This document shows, in pieces, positions 8,948 through 16,989 of a DNA stretch of 43,732 nucleotides; the stretch's first letter is position 1, and each line of letters starts with the position of its first letter. The stretch is from JAAYCI01 sp031551695 (GTDB lineage Bacteria > Bacillota > Clostridia > Oscillospirales > Ruminococcaceae). The DNA is taken from positions 1 through 43,732 of the forward strand of contig JAVBNG010000032.1 of the NCBI GenBank assembly GCA_031551695.1. The letters run 5' to 3'. The notes beneath the pieces are model-generated. The model was not told the origin of the DNA. It did not search any database and saw only the letters and a program-made list of their open reading frames with translations. A program made the position numbers and the translations under genes.

Positions 8948-11521
8948 ATGGCAACATTTACAGTGAACGGGAAGCCCGTCACCGGGCCGAACGGGAAAAA
9001 ACTGCTGGACTTTTTACGCGACGATTTGGCGCTTACCTCGGCCAAGGACGGCTGCGGCACGGGCGCCTGCGGCGCATGCACCGTTATCGTGGACGGCAAG
9101 GCCACCAAGGCCTGCGTGTTCGCGCTGGAAAAACTGGAGGGGAAAAGCGTCATTACCTGCGAGGGCCTCAGCCCCCGGGAGCAAGACGTGTTTGCCTTCG
9201 CCTTTGCCGAGGCCGGAGCCGTGCAGTGCGGCTTTTGCATCCCCGGCATGGTGATGAGCGCCAAGGCCCTGCTGGACGTGAACATCGACCCCGCGCCGGA
9301 GGACATCAAAAAAGCCTTGCGCGGCAATATCTGCCGCTGCACCGGCTATGTGAAAATCGAGGACGCCATCCGCCTTGCGGCAAAGCTGCTGCGGGAAAAC
9401 GCGCCCGTGCCCACGCGTGAATTCACGGGCCTTTTGGGCGAAGACTTCCACCGGCTGGACGCAAAGGAAAAAACCCTTGGCACCGGCAAATATGTCAACG
9501 ACCTTGCGTTCGACGGCATGCTGCACGCCTCGGCCCTGCGCAGCGCCCACCCGCGCGCGCGCATTTTAAAAATTGACGCGGAAAAGGCCAAGGCCCACCC
9601 GGACTGCGTGGCTGTGTTCACCGCGGCGGACGTGCCGGGGAACAACAAAATCGGCCATTTGGAGTTTTTGTCCGACTGGGACGTGATGATCAAAGAGGGC
9701 GACGTTACCCGCTTTCTGGGCGACGCCGTGGCCCTTGTGGTGTGCGGCAAAAAAGAGAGCCTTGACGAAGTGAAGGCCTTGGTGGACGTGCGGTACGACG
9801 TGCTGACGCCCCTGTGCACCCCGGCCGAAGCCATGGCCGAGGGCGCGCCGCTGATCCACGCCAAGGAGCGCAACATCCTCTCCCACGAGCATTTGGTTCG
9901 CGGCGACGCAGACAAGGTGATTTCCGAGAGCAAATACAAGGTGACGCAGCACTATTCCGTACCCTTCACCGAGCACGCCTTTATGGAGCCGGAGTGCGCC
10001 GTGGCCATGCCGGAGGACGACGGCGTACTGCTGTACTCCGGCGGGCAAAGCATTTACGACGAACAGCGCGAGTGCAGCCGCATGCTGGGCATTGAGCCGG
10101 ACAAGGTGCATGTCGTCAGCATGCTGGTGGGCGGCGGCTTCGGCGGCAAAGAGGACATGAGCGTGCAGCACCACGCGGTGCTGGCGGCCTATCTGCTGCA
10201 AAAGCCGGTGAAGGTGCTGTTCAGCCGGGACGAGAGCATTTTGATCCACCCGAAGCGCCACGCCATGGAGATGGATTTCACCACGGCCTGTGACGAAAAC
10301 GGCCACCTCACCGCCATGAAGGCCGTGGTTGTGGCGGACACGGGGGCCTACGCCTCCCTTGGCGGGCCGGTGCTGCAGCGCGCCTGTACCCACGCCGCCG
10401 GGCCGTACAACTACGCCACCATCGACGTCGACGGCAAGGCCATTTACACGAACAACCCCCCCGGCGGCGCGTTCCGCGGGTTTGGCGTATGCCAAACGGC
10501 CTTCGCCACGGAGATGAACCTGAACCTGCTGGCCGAAAAAGTGGGCATCTCGCCGTGGGAGATCCGCTTCCGCAACGCCATTGTGCCTGGGCAAACCCTG
10601 CCGAACGGCCAGCTGGCGGAAGCGGACGTGAAACTGAAAGAATGCCTGTTGGCCGTGAAAGACGCCTATGAAAAAGCGGAAGTGGCCGGCATTGCCAGCT
10701 TCTTCAAAAACAGCGGTGTGGGCGTGGGCCTGGAAGACGTGGGCCGGTGCATTTTGTCTGTGGAAGAGGGCAAAATCCACCTGCGCACTTCCTGCGCGTG
10801 CATCGGCCAGGGCAGTGCCACCGTGTGCCTGCAAATGGCATGCGAGGTGCTGCGTGTGGACCCGTCGCTGATTATCGTGGAAGCACCCGACACCCGGCGC
10901 ACGCCGGACAGCGGCACCACAACGGGCAGCCGCCAAACCATGTTCACGGGCGAGGCGGTGAAGCGCGCGGCGCTGGAAATGAAAAAAGCGCTGGAGGGCA
11001 AAAGCCTTGCCGATTTGGAAGGCCAGGAATTCTTCGGCGAATACTTCGGCGTGACGGACCCCATGGGCAGCGACAAGCCGAACCCCGTCAGCCACGTTGC
11101 CTATGGTTACGCGGCCGAAGTGGTGGAGTTGGACGCCGTGGGCCGCGTGTCGAACGTGGTGGCCGCCTACGACGTGGGCCGTGTGGTAAACCCGAAGGCC
11201 GCCGCCGGGCAAATCGAGGGCGGCATCGTAATGGGCCTGGGCTATGCCTTGACAGAGGATTACCCGCTGGAAGGTAGCAAACCGCTGGCAAAATATGGCA
11301 CGCTGGGCCTGCTGCGCGCGCCGGAAGCGCCGCCGATGGAAATCATCATTGTGGACAACCCGAACCCGAACCCCGTGGCCCTGGGCGCAAAGGGCGTGGG
11401 CGAACTTGCCACCATCCCAACGGCGCCCGCCGTGGCCGGGGCGTACTACAAGCTGGACGGCGTGCTGCGCACAAAGCTGCCCATGGACGACACGTTCTAC
11501 CGCAAACCGAAAAAGGCGTAA
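8948..11521 (+). CDS. xdhD: Selenium-dependent xanthine dehydrogenase (molybdenum hydroxylase)
   Basis: An 857-aa cytosolic enzyme hydroxylating purines with water. Residues 1-160 are the two [2Fe-2S] domains (Cys36/41/44/56; CGFC at 94; CRC at 129). From about 165 come the two molybdopterin domains, with GGGFGGKED and the late GVGE motif whose Glu (~819) is the catalytic base of the family. There is no FAD domain in the chain and no separate FAD subunit gene in the window, so electrons must go to a partner, most simply YgfK. This size and layout match the Se-dependent XDH group; the selenium is a labile cofactor, not selenocysteine. The ATG follows AGGAGG by 5 nt; the dihydropyrimidinase starts 9 nt after the stop. 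Confidence 0.93.
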   Translation: MATFTVNGKPVTGPNGKKLLDFLRDDLALTSAKDGCGTGACGACTVIVDGKATKACVFALEKLEGKSVITCEGLSPREQDVFAFAFAEAGAVQCGFCIPGMVMSAKALLDVNIDPAPEDIKKALRGNICRCTGYVKIEDAIRLAAKLLRENAPVPTREFTGLLGEDFHRLDAKEKTLGTGKYVNDLAFDGMLHASALRSAHPRARILKIDAEKAKAHPDCVAVFTAADVPGNNKIGHLEFLSDWDVMIKEGDVTRFLGDAVALVVCGKKESLDEVKALVDVRYDVLTPLCTPAEAMAEGAPLIHAKERNILSHEHLVRGDADKVISESKYKVTQHYSVPFTEHAFMEPECAVAMPEDDGVLLYSGGQSIYDEQRECSRMLGIEPDKVHVVSMLVGGGFGGKEDMSVQHHAVLAAYLLQKPVKVLFSRDESILIHPKRHAMEMDFTTACDENGHLTAMKAVVVADTGAYASLGGPVLQRACTHAAGPYNYATIDVDGKAIYTNNPPGGAFRGFGVCQTAFATEMNLNLLAEKVGISPWEIRFRNAIVPGQTLPNGQLAEADVKLKECLLAVKDAYEKAEVAGIASFFKNSGVGVGLEDVGRCILSVEEGKIHLRTSCACIGQGSATVCLQMACEVLRVDPSLIIVEAPDTRRTPDSGTTTGSRQTMFTGEAVKRAALEMKKALEGKSLADLEGQEFFGEYFGVTDPMGSDKPNPVSHVAYGYAAEVVELDAVGRVSNVVAAYDVGRVVNPKAAAGQIEGGIVMGLGYALTEDYPLEGSKPLAKYGTLGLLRAPEAPPMEIIIVDNPNPNPVALGAKGVGELATIPTAPAVAGAYYKLDGVLRTKLPMDDTFYRKPKKA

Positions 11522-11530
11522 GGTGCGAAA

Positions 11531-12904
11531 ATGGCAAAGATCCTGATGAAAAACGGCCGTGTGGCCACGGCGGAGCAGGTGTTTGAGGGCGATATCCTGA
11601 TAAACGGCGAAGTGATTGCCGAAATTGGCGAAGCGGGCGCGCTTGCCGCCGGGGACGCCACAGTGGTAGATGCCAGCGGCAAATATGTGCTGCCCGGCGG
11701 GGTGGACCCTCACACCCATTTTGACCTGGACGTGGGCTTCACCCGCGCGTCAGACGATTTTTACACCGGCGGCGTGGCCGCGGCCTTCGGCGGCACCACC
11801 ACCGTCATCGACCATATGGCCTTTGGCCCGGCGGGCTGCGCCCTCTCGCACCAGGCGGGCGTATACCATAAGCTTGCAGAGCCATGTATCATAGACTATG
11901 GCCTGCACGGCGTGTTCCAGCATGTGAACGCGAATGTGCTGCGCGACATGGTGGCCCTGAAAAAGGACGGCATCACCAGCTTCAAGGTGTACATGACCTA
12001 TGACTTTAAACTGGACGACGCGGATTTTTTGCGGGTGCTGCGCCGGGCGAAGGAGCTTGGCCTCACCATTTGCGTGCACTGCGAAAACCACGAGGTGGTG
12101 AACATGCTGCGGGCGGATTTTGTGGCCGCCGGGCAAAAAACAGCGGCGTACCACCCCCTTTCCCGCCCGCCGGAGGCCGAGGCGGAGGCGGTGTTCCGCG
12201 CGCTGATGCTGGCACGGCTTGCGGACGAGGCGCGCATATACATTGTGCACCTGACGACGGCCCTCGGCCTTGAGACCATCCGCTTTGCGCGGAACCTGGG
12301 CCAGCAGAACATTTTTGCCGAAACCTGCCCCCAATACCTGTTTTTGGACGAGGGCCGCTATGACGACCCGGCCGAGGGCCTCAAGTACATCATGAGCCCG
12401 CCGCTGCGCAAAGCAGCGGATGAAGAAGCCTTGTGGCAGGGCCTGAAGCGTGGCGACGTAGATACCGTTGGCACGGACCACTGCCCCTTCTTTTTTGAAA
12501 CACAAAAGCAGCGCGGAAAAGACGATTTTACCCAGTGCCCAAACGGCGCGCCCGGCGTGGAACTGCGGCTGCCGCTGCTGTTTTCGGAGGGCTTTCTGAA
12601 AGGGAAGCTGCCCCTGGCCGACGTGGTGAAAACCTGCTGCGCGGCCCCGGCCGAAATTTTTGGCCTTAGCGGCAAAAAAGGCAACATCGCCATAGGCTAT
12701 GACGCGGACCTTGCCATTTTCGACCCTGAGGCAAAATGGACCGTGACGAAAGCCGCGCTGCACGAAAACGTGGACTACACCCCCTACGAGGGCATGGCCC
12801 TGCAGGGCCGCGTGGCGCAGGTGCTGTCCCGCGGCGAGGTGATTGTGGAAAACGGCCGCCTGCTGGCCGAAAAAGGGCGCGGGCGCTACCTTGCGCGCAA
12901 ATAG
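11531..12904 (+). CDS. hydA: Dihydropyrimidinase / D-hydantoinase
   Basis: A 457-aa cyclic amidohydrolase. GGVDPHTHFD supplies the first two metal histidines (61 and 63), SFKVYMTYD carries the lysine expected to be carbamylated (152), and GTDHCPF holds the catalytic Asp (316). Length is typical of bacterial HyuA/HydA. The family opens hydantoin or dihydropyrimidine rings; here it would open a five- or six-membered ring of the purine breakdown path. The ATG is preceded by AAGGTG, 9 nt after the xdhD stop, so the two genes are tightly coupled. It is the last gene of the operon; a strong terminator lies ~175 nt downstream. Confidence 0.92.
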   Translation: MAKILMKNGRVATAEQVFEGDILINGEVIAEIGEAGALAAGDATVVDASGKYVLPGGVDPHTHFDLDVGFTRASDDFYTGGVAAAFGGTTTVIDHMAFGPAGCALSHQAGVYHKLAEPCIIDYGLHGVFQHVNANVLRDMVALKKDGITSFKVYMTYDFKLDDADFLRVLRRAKELGLTICVHCENHEVVNMLRADFVAAGQKTAAYHPLSRPPEAEAEAVFRALMLARLADEARIYIVHLTTALGLETIRFARNLGQQNIFAETCPQYLFLDEGRYDDPAEGLKYIMSPPLRKAADEEALWQGLKRGDVDTVGTDHCPFFFETQKQRGKDDFTQCPNGAPGVELRLPLLFSEGFLKGKLPLADVVKTCCAAPAEIFGLSGKKGNIAIGYDADLAIFDPEAKWTVTKAALHENVDYTPYEGMALQGRVAQVLSRGEVIVENGRLLAEKGRGRYLARK

Positions 12905-12944
12905 AAGCATGATAAAACTGGTAACCCGCATCGGCAAGGTCGAG

Positions 12945-12966
12945 TACGCAACGCACATCTACCTTC
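12945..12966 (+). repeat. Intergenic 22-nt motif, copy 2
   Basis: Matches CGCRACGCACATCTMCCTTC with R=A and M=A. It is flanked by GCAAGGT (12934-12940) and ACCTTCGC (12961-12968), which pair with one bulged base. The conserved CGCAACGCACATCT therefore sits in the loop of a hairpin, as at copy 3. Confidence 0.6.
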
Positions 12967-13078
12967 GCGCCTCCCCGTATATAACGAAGGTGCGTTTTTA
13001 TCGCCTCAGCTCGCGGCTGATGATATGCTTGTGCGCACCCAACCTTTCCACCGCTCGTGCAATTTTTTAAACAGCCTC

Positions 13079-13109
13079 AAACCGCCGCTTTTACAAGCGG
13101 CGGTTTTTT
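13079..13109 (+). terminator. Intrinsic terminator of the purine operon
   Basis: Perfect 12-bp stem AAACCGCCGCTT / AAGCGGCGGTTT with loop TTAC, then six T residues. Strong rho-independent terminator on the + strand. Confidence 0.9.
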
Positions 13110-13177
13110 GTTCATGCAAACAGCACCCGCCCGCAACAAAAATGTTAACTTCCCTTCACACCTGCGTGACACTATTT

Positions 13178-13208
13178 GGCAAATTTTTTCCCATTTGCCT
13201 GCTATCAT
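13178..13208 (+). promoter_or_regulatory. Palindrome and -10 region upstream of the HdeD-like gene
   Basis: GGCAAAT (13178-13184) and ATTTGCC (13193-13199) form a perfect 7-bp inverted repeat with an 8-nt spacer, ending just before TATCAT, a fair sigma-70 -10 hexamer (13203-13208). This is where a repressor operator would overlap a promoter. No good -35 hexamer is visible. Regulator unknown. Confidence 0.4.
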
Positions 13209-13281
13209 CGTTTCAGGGAGGAATCCCTGCCACTTTACGTATGTCCACACTGCGTGTCGTTTTGAAAGGAGTCATCATCAG

Positions 13282-13821
13282 ATGCAAAAATCCAAATTCA
13301 GCTGGGGCTACCTGATTGCAGGCATTTTGTTCATCGTCATGGCATTTCTTGCCTTCTTCAACACCGCCGCCAGCATTGAGGCCATCGCCTATCTCTTCGG
13401 CATAATGGCCATTGTCTCCGGCGTGATGCTGATTGTATCGCGCACCGGTGCGTGGGGCATCGTGGGCGGCATCCTCGCCATCCTTGCGGGCATTTTCATC
13501 CTGTTCAACATTTTCTGGACCATTACCGCCCTGCCCTTCATCTTCGCGGTGTGGTTCATCGCCGGCTCCATTTACAACCTCATCACAATCTCCACCATGC
13601 GCCAGTATGGCACGGGCTACTTTGTGTTCTCCATCATTGTAAACATCCTGTGCCTGTTGCTGGGCGTTGGGCTGCTGTTCAACCCCTTCGCGGCGTTCCT
13701 CACCATGTCCATCATCCTGGGGGCGTACTTCCTGTTGCTGGGCATCCAGTGCATCGTGTTCGCCTTTGCCGGGCAAAACGCCATGGCGGGCGCCTCCGAT
13801 TCCGACCTTCTTTACAAATAA
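13282..13821 (+). CDS. HdeD family acid-resistance-like membrane protein (DUF308)
   Basis: A 179-aa integral membrane protein with six closely spaced hydrophobic helices arranged as three similar hairpins, typical of HdeD/DUF308 proteins (e.g. GILFIVMAFLAFFN, GILAILAGIFILFN, NILCLLLGVGLLFNP). The recurring Gly-Ile-Leu ... Phe-Asn pattern at helix ends shows the internal repeat. HdeD in E. coli is linked to acid tolerance; function here is unproven. The start ATG is chosen because AAAGGAG (13265-13271) sits 10 nt upstream; upstream in-frame codons are not protein-like. A palindromic operator candidate precedes it, and a bidirectional terminator follows 35 nt after the stop. Confidence 0.8.
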   Translation: MQKSKFSWGYLIAGILFIVMAFLAFFNTAASIEAIAYLFGIMAIVSGVMLIVSRTGAWGIVGGILAILAGIFILFNIFWTITALPFIFAVWFIAGSIYNLITISTMRQYGTGYFVFSIIVNILCLLLGVGLLFNPFAAFLTMSIILGAYFLLLGIQCIVFAFAGQNAMAGASDSDLLYK

Positions 13822-13854
13822 AGCATAGCCCCCCTGCGCATTTTACATAGAAAA

Positions 13855-13889
13855 TCCCGGCGGCCTTTGTGGCCCGCCGGGGTATTTTT
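13855..13889 (+). terminator. Intrinsic terminator between convergent HdeD-like and YhhN-family genes
   Basis: GC-rich stem CCCGGCGGCC with GGCC(C)GCCGGG (one bulged C), loop TTTGT, then TATTTTT on the + strand. The other strand ends in TTTT, so it may serve the convergent - strand gene too. Confidence 0.8.
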
Positions 13890-13912
13890 GTGTGGCTTCC
13901 GGCGTGCAAACG

Positions 13913-14620
13913 CTACAGCCACCAGGCCGAAAGGGCCAGAAACATCATACCGGAAAAATAGGCCACCAAGTTTACCACCTTCATCCAAAACCTGCGGTTT
14001 TGCCCGAAGTACACAAACAGCAGCACACAGTCCGATACGAAAAACAACACACCGCCCAACGCGATGAACAGGCCCGGGGCCGTGGCAATGCCAAAATACC
14101 GCGCGCCAACCTCCACCGCCTTTACCGCCATCAGCGCCACAATGAAGCTGTATGGATATGCCAGGGGCCGCACCTTGGCAAGGCGCACTTTGCCGGTGCT
14201 GTCCAGCCGGTACATCACGGCCAGCACCAGAATGGGCAGGATAAGGTCATAAATTTTGAAAGGCACCAGCAGGTAAAACAACACGCAAAACAGTGCGTGC
14301 GCCGCAAAAAAGCTGAGGCCACCGCACAGAAAGGCGCGGTTTTTCATCCGCCGGGCCGACGTGGTGAACGCCAGGAAAATGTCCCCCGCCATGCACAACA
14401 GCAGCGCCGCAAACAACAGCGCGAAATTTCGCCCCTGAGCCGCCCCGCTTGTGCCTGCGCTTGCACCGCCGATGTGGGCAAGCAGGCCGCACAGCACAAA
14501 CAGCGCGCTTTCGGCGCCTTTCACCAGCGGGTAGCGTTTGGGGCGGTGGCGTGACGCCAACGGCACAAACCCCATCCATGCCGCGTACAAAAGCACCAGC
14601 ACCAAAAGCAACTGTTGCAT
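13913..14620 (-). CDS. YhhN family membrane protein (lysoplasmalogenase-like)
   Basis: A 235-aa protein with about eight transmembrane helices, matching the YhhN/TMEM86 family. Conserved features visible are the early Lys-containing segment (YPLVKGAES), MAGDIFLAF, GGLSFFAAHALF and, near the end, GGVLFFVSDCVL with its membrane-embedded Asp. Eukaryotic members hydrolyse the vinyl-ether bond of lysoplasmalogens, and plasmalogens do occur in anaerobic Clostridia, so a lipid role is plausible but inferred. The ATG (MQQLLLVLVLL) is chosen because AGAGGTG lies about 7 nt upstream; a longer in-frame version adds 15 residues without a ribosome site. It diverges from the lipoprotein gene to its right. 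Confidence 0.78.
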   Translation of the reverse strand: MQQLLLVLVLLYAAWMGFVPLASRHRPKRYPLVKGAESALFVLCGLLAHIGGASAGTSGAAQGRNFALLFAALLLCMAGDIFLAFTTSARRMKNRAFLCGGLSFFAAHALFCVLFYLLVPFKIYDLILPILVLAVMYRLDSTGKVRLAKVRPLAYPYSFIVALMAVKAVEVGARYFGIATAPGLFIALGGVLFFVSDCVLLFVYFGQNRRFWMKVVNLVAYFSGMMFLALSAWWL

Positions 14621-14838
14621 CCCGTTCACCTCTTCTTTCCACATGCCAGCGTAGCACGCGGGCAAACTGTTGTCAAATGTAACAAATGTATGCTGTTCGG
14701 TGCACAGATATGCGGGGAAAACGCGGCTTGTAAAATAGAAAAAAATCCTGTAACATGGTAACTGATATGTTTTAGCCTGTTTTTAGCGAAACATGTCGGC
14801 TGCCTGTTAAAATTATTGACTAACAAAGAGGTAAACTT

Positions 14839-15426
14839 ATGATACGTCGTTTTATTCCCCTTTTTCTTTCCCTGGTGCTGGCGGTGTTTGCCTTTGCCGC
14901 CTGCGGCGGCGACGCCTCGTCCTCTTCGGATGCGGCGAGCGTTTCGTCTGAGGCCGCGTCCAGTGAGGCTTCCGAGCCCGCTTCAGAAGAAAGCGAAGCG
15001 CCTGCCGATTCCGGCGTGGACCCGGAACAGGCACAGCATGACGTGAACGCCACCCTTGCCGCCATTGCCGACGGCGCAAGCCTTGGCGAAACCATTGAAC
15101 TGCGCGAACTGGAACTGACCTCCGGCGGCATCGATTTGACCGGCGTTACCGCCTGGAGCGCGGCGGAAAGCCAGATGGCCAGCGAGAATGGCGGCATTGT
15201 GATGGTGTTTGAGGTGGACGCAGCCAATGTGGCGGGCCTGAAAACCAGCCTGGAGGCCTTCCGCGACGCCAAGGTGTCCGACGACCGCTATGCCGAATAC
15301 GCCGAAGCACGCGAGCACACCCAGAACGCCCGCATTGTGGACAGCGGCAACATGGTTATTTACGCCGTGTCCGCCACCGGCGACAACGACGCGCTGGACG
15401 CCGCCATCTCCGGTGCAACGGCCTGA
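14839..15426 (+). CDS. DUF4358-like lipoprotein
   Basis: A 195-aa secreted lipoprotein. A basic N-terminus and hydrophobic core lead to the lipobox FAAC (Cys21), then a Ser/Ala/Glu-rich tether (residues ~25-60), then a globular domain of about 130 residues. The domain resembles DUF4358 in its late pattern: a predicted helix with many charged residues, ARIVDSGNMVIYAVS, and a short C-terminal helix. Function unknown; such lipoproteins are often near MBOAT/DHHW acylation genes in Clostridia, as here. The start follows AGAGGTAA by about 6 nt. 127 nt separate it from the MBOAT gene. Confidence 0.72.
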   Translation: MIRRFIPLFLSLVLAVFAFAACGGDASSSSDAASVSSEAASSEASEPASEESEAPADSGVDPEQAQHDVNATLAAIADGASLGETIELRELELTSGGIDLTGVTAWSAAESQMASENGGIVMVFEVDAANVAGLKTSLEAFRDAKVSDDRYAEYAEAREHTQNARIVDSGNMVIYAVSATGDNDALDAAISGATA

Positions 15427-15452
15427 GGCGGGGTTTAACAAACGTCCATTTT

Positions 15453-15488
15453 GTGGCGGTGTGCAGGCGGGCATAGCCCCACCGCCAC
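15453..15488 (+). repeat. Hairpin between the lipoprotein and MBOAT genes
   Basis: Arms GTGGCGGTG (15453-15461) and CACCGCCAC (15480-15488) match perfectly, with an inner GGGC/GCCC pair. No T-tract follows, so complete termination is unlikely; it may reduce read-through between lipoprotein and acyltransferase. Confidence 0.5.
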
Positions 15489-15553
15489 CGCCGCGTTTCA
15501 TTTTCAAAAAAATCTCTTGGCGGTAACCTAACATCCGCGCCACGGGGGAACCT

Positions 15554-16975
15554 ATGCTTTTCAGTTCTGTCATATTCCTGTTCCGGTTTTTGCCCATCAC
15601 CCTGCTGTTGTATTACATCAGCCCGCCAAAGCTGAAAAACACAACGCTGCTTATTTGCAGCCTTGTTTTTTATTGCTGGGGTGAAGTGCGTTTTTTCCCC
15701 ATCATGGTCACGGTCATTCTGGTGAACTACATCTGCGGCATCCTGATTGCACATTTTGACCAAAACGATTTCTGGCGTCGCTTTTTCCTCATCGTCTCCA
15801 TCATCGGCTCTCTTTCCATGCTGTTGTATTACAAATACGCCAATTTCTTTCTTTTGAACCTGAGCGCCCTGTTCAATCTGAACCTGAACCAGCTGGAAAG
15901 CGTGATTTTGCCGCTGGGTATCAGTTTTTACACCTTCCAAAGCATGAGCTATTCCATCGACGTGTACCGCCGCAAGGTGCCCAGCGAGCGGAACATCGTC
16001 AACTTCGGGGCCTATGTGGTCATGTTCCCGCAGTTGATTGCCGGGCCCATCGTGCGCTATTCCGACATCAACGAGCGGCTGCATATTTTAAAGGGCCGCG
16101 TCACTATGGACCGCGTGGACGAAGGCGTGGGGCTGTTTATTTTCGGCCTCGGCAAAAAAGTGCTGCTTGGCGACTCCATCAACCGCCTGTGGACGGAAGT
16201 GATCGGCGCGTACGCCGGCGGCAGCGTGGTAACGCCGGGGGTGGGCCTCGAGAACGCGTCCACACCGCTGGTTTGGCTGGGGCTGGTTGCCTACACCCTG
16301 TACATTTACAACGATTTTTCGGGCTATTCGCTGATGGGTATCGGTATGGGCAAAATGCTTGGGTTCGACTTTCCCATGAACTTCAACCTGCCCTACGTCG
16401 CCGCCTCCATCACCGATTTCTGGCGCCGCTGGCACATTTCGCTCACCAGCTGGTTCCGCGAATACATCTACATCCCCCTTGGCGGCAACCGCCACGGCAC
16501 GGCCAGGCAGATCCGCAACATCCTCATCGTGTGGCTGTTGACGGGGTTCTGGCACGGCGCCAACTGGAACTTCATGTTCTGGGGGCTGTATTACGCCATC
16601 ATCATGATCGTGGAAAAAATGTGGCTGCTGCCAAAACTGCAAAAAGGCCGCGTGTGGCCGCATTTGTATGCGCTCATCATCGTGGTCGTCGGCTGGGCGC
16701 TGTTTGTGGGCAACGACCCCGGCGTGGGGCTGGTGCCGCTGTTCACCAAAATGTTTGTGCCCTCCGGCGGCGTAAGCGCGTGGTATTACCTGCGCAATTA
16801 CGCCGGCACGCTGGCGGTGTGCATTTTGTTCTCCAGCTCTGTGCCGCAAAAGCTGTATGACCGGGTGAAGGGCAACCGCGCCGTGCGCGCCGTTATTTTG
16901 GCGGCGGTGCTGGTGCTCAGCATCTCCTACATGGTGGCCGGCACCTACAGCCCGTTTTTGTATTTCAACTTTTAA
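15554..16975 (+). CDS. MBOAT family O-acyltransferase (AlgI/DltB-like)
   Basis: A 473-aa polytopic membrane enzyme that would move acyl (usually acetyl) groups across the membrane onto a surface polymer. It begins with the family-typical FSSVIFLFRFLPI, carries FWRRWHISLTSWFREYIYIPLGG in mid-protein, and has the invariant membrane-embedded His in GFWHGANWN (His334). Length and helix pattern are normal for AlgI/PatA-type MBOATs. The ATG follows GGGGGAA. The DHHW protein gene starts 14 nt after the stop, so the two form an acylation pair. The acceptor polymer (exopolysaccharide, teichoic acid or peptidoglycan) cannot be told from sequence. Confidence 0.92.
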   Translation: MLFSSVIFLFRFLPITLLLYYISPPKLKNTTLLICSLVFYCWGEVRFFPIMVTVILVNYICGILIAHFDQNDFWRRFFLIVSIIGSLSMLLYYKYANFFLLNLSALFNLNLNQLESVILPLGISFYTFQSMSYSIDVYRRKVPSERNIVNFGAYVVMFPQLIAGPIVRYSDINERLHILKGRVTMDRVDEGVGLFIFGLGKKVLLGDSINRLWTEVIGAYAGGSVVTPGVGLENASTPLVWLGLVAYTLYIYNDFSGYSLMGIGMGKMLGFDFPMNFNLPYVAASITDFWRRWHISLTSWFREYIYIPLGGNRHGTARQIRNILIVWLLTGFWHGANWNFMFWGLYYAIIMIVEKMWLLPKLQKGRVWPHLYALIIVVVGWALFVGNDPGVGLVPLFTKMFVPSGGVSAWYYLRNYAGTLAVCILFSSSVPQKLYDRVKGNRAVRAVILAAVLVLSISYMVAGTYSPFLYFNF

Positions 16976-16989
16976 ACCCGGAGGCGACT

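Larger units (their letters stand above)
12905..13281. other. Gene-free gap after the purine operon
   Basis: No credible CDS. It holds motif copy 2 (12945-12966), a terminator-like structure in which CCTTCG pairs with CGAAGG (12985-12990) and T5 follows at 12995-12999, the main terminator (13079-13109), and a palindrome plus -10-like TATCAT ahead of the HdeD-like gene. Confidence 0.6.

Noticed and set aside
9566..11719. Long open frame antisense to the xanthine dehydrogenase
   Set aside because: Same cause: composition-driven shadow with His/Arg-rich, domain-free translation.
13057..13281. N-terminal extension of the HdeD-like protein
   Set aside because: The upstream in-frame codons cover a terminator T-tract and promoter region and are not protein-like; AAAGGAG marks the start at 13282.
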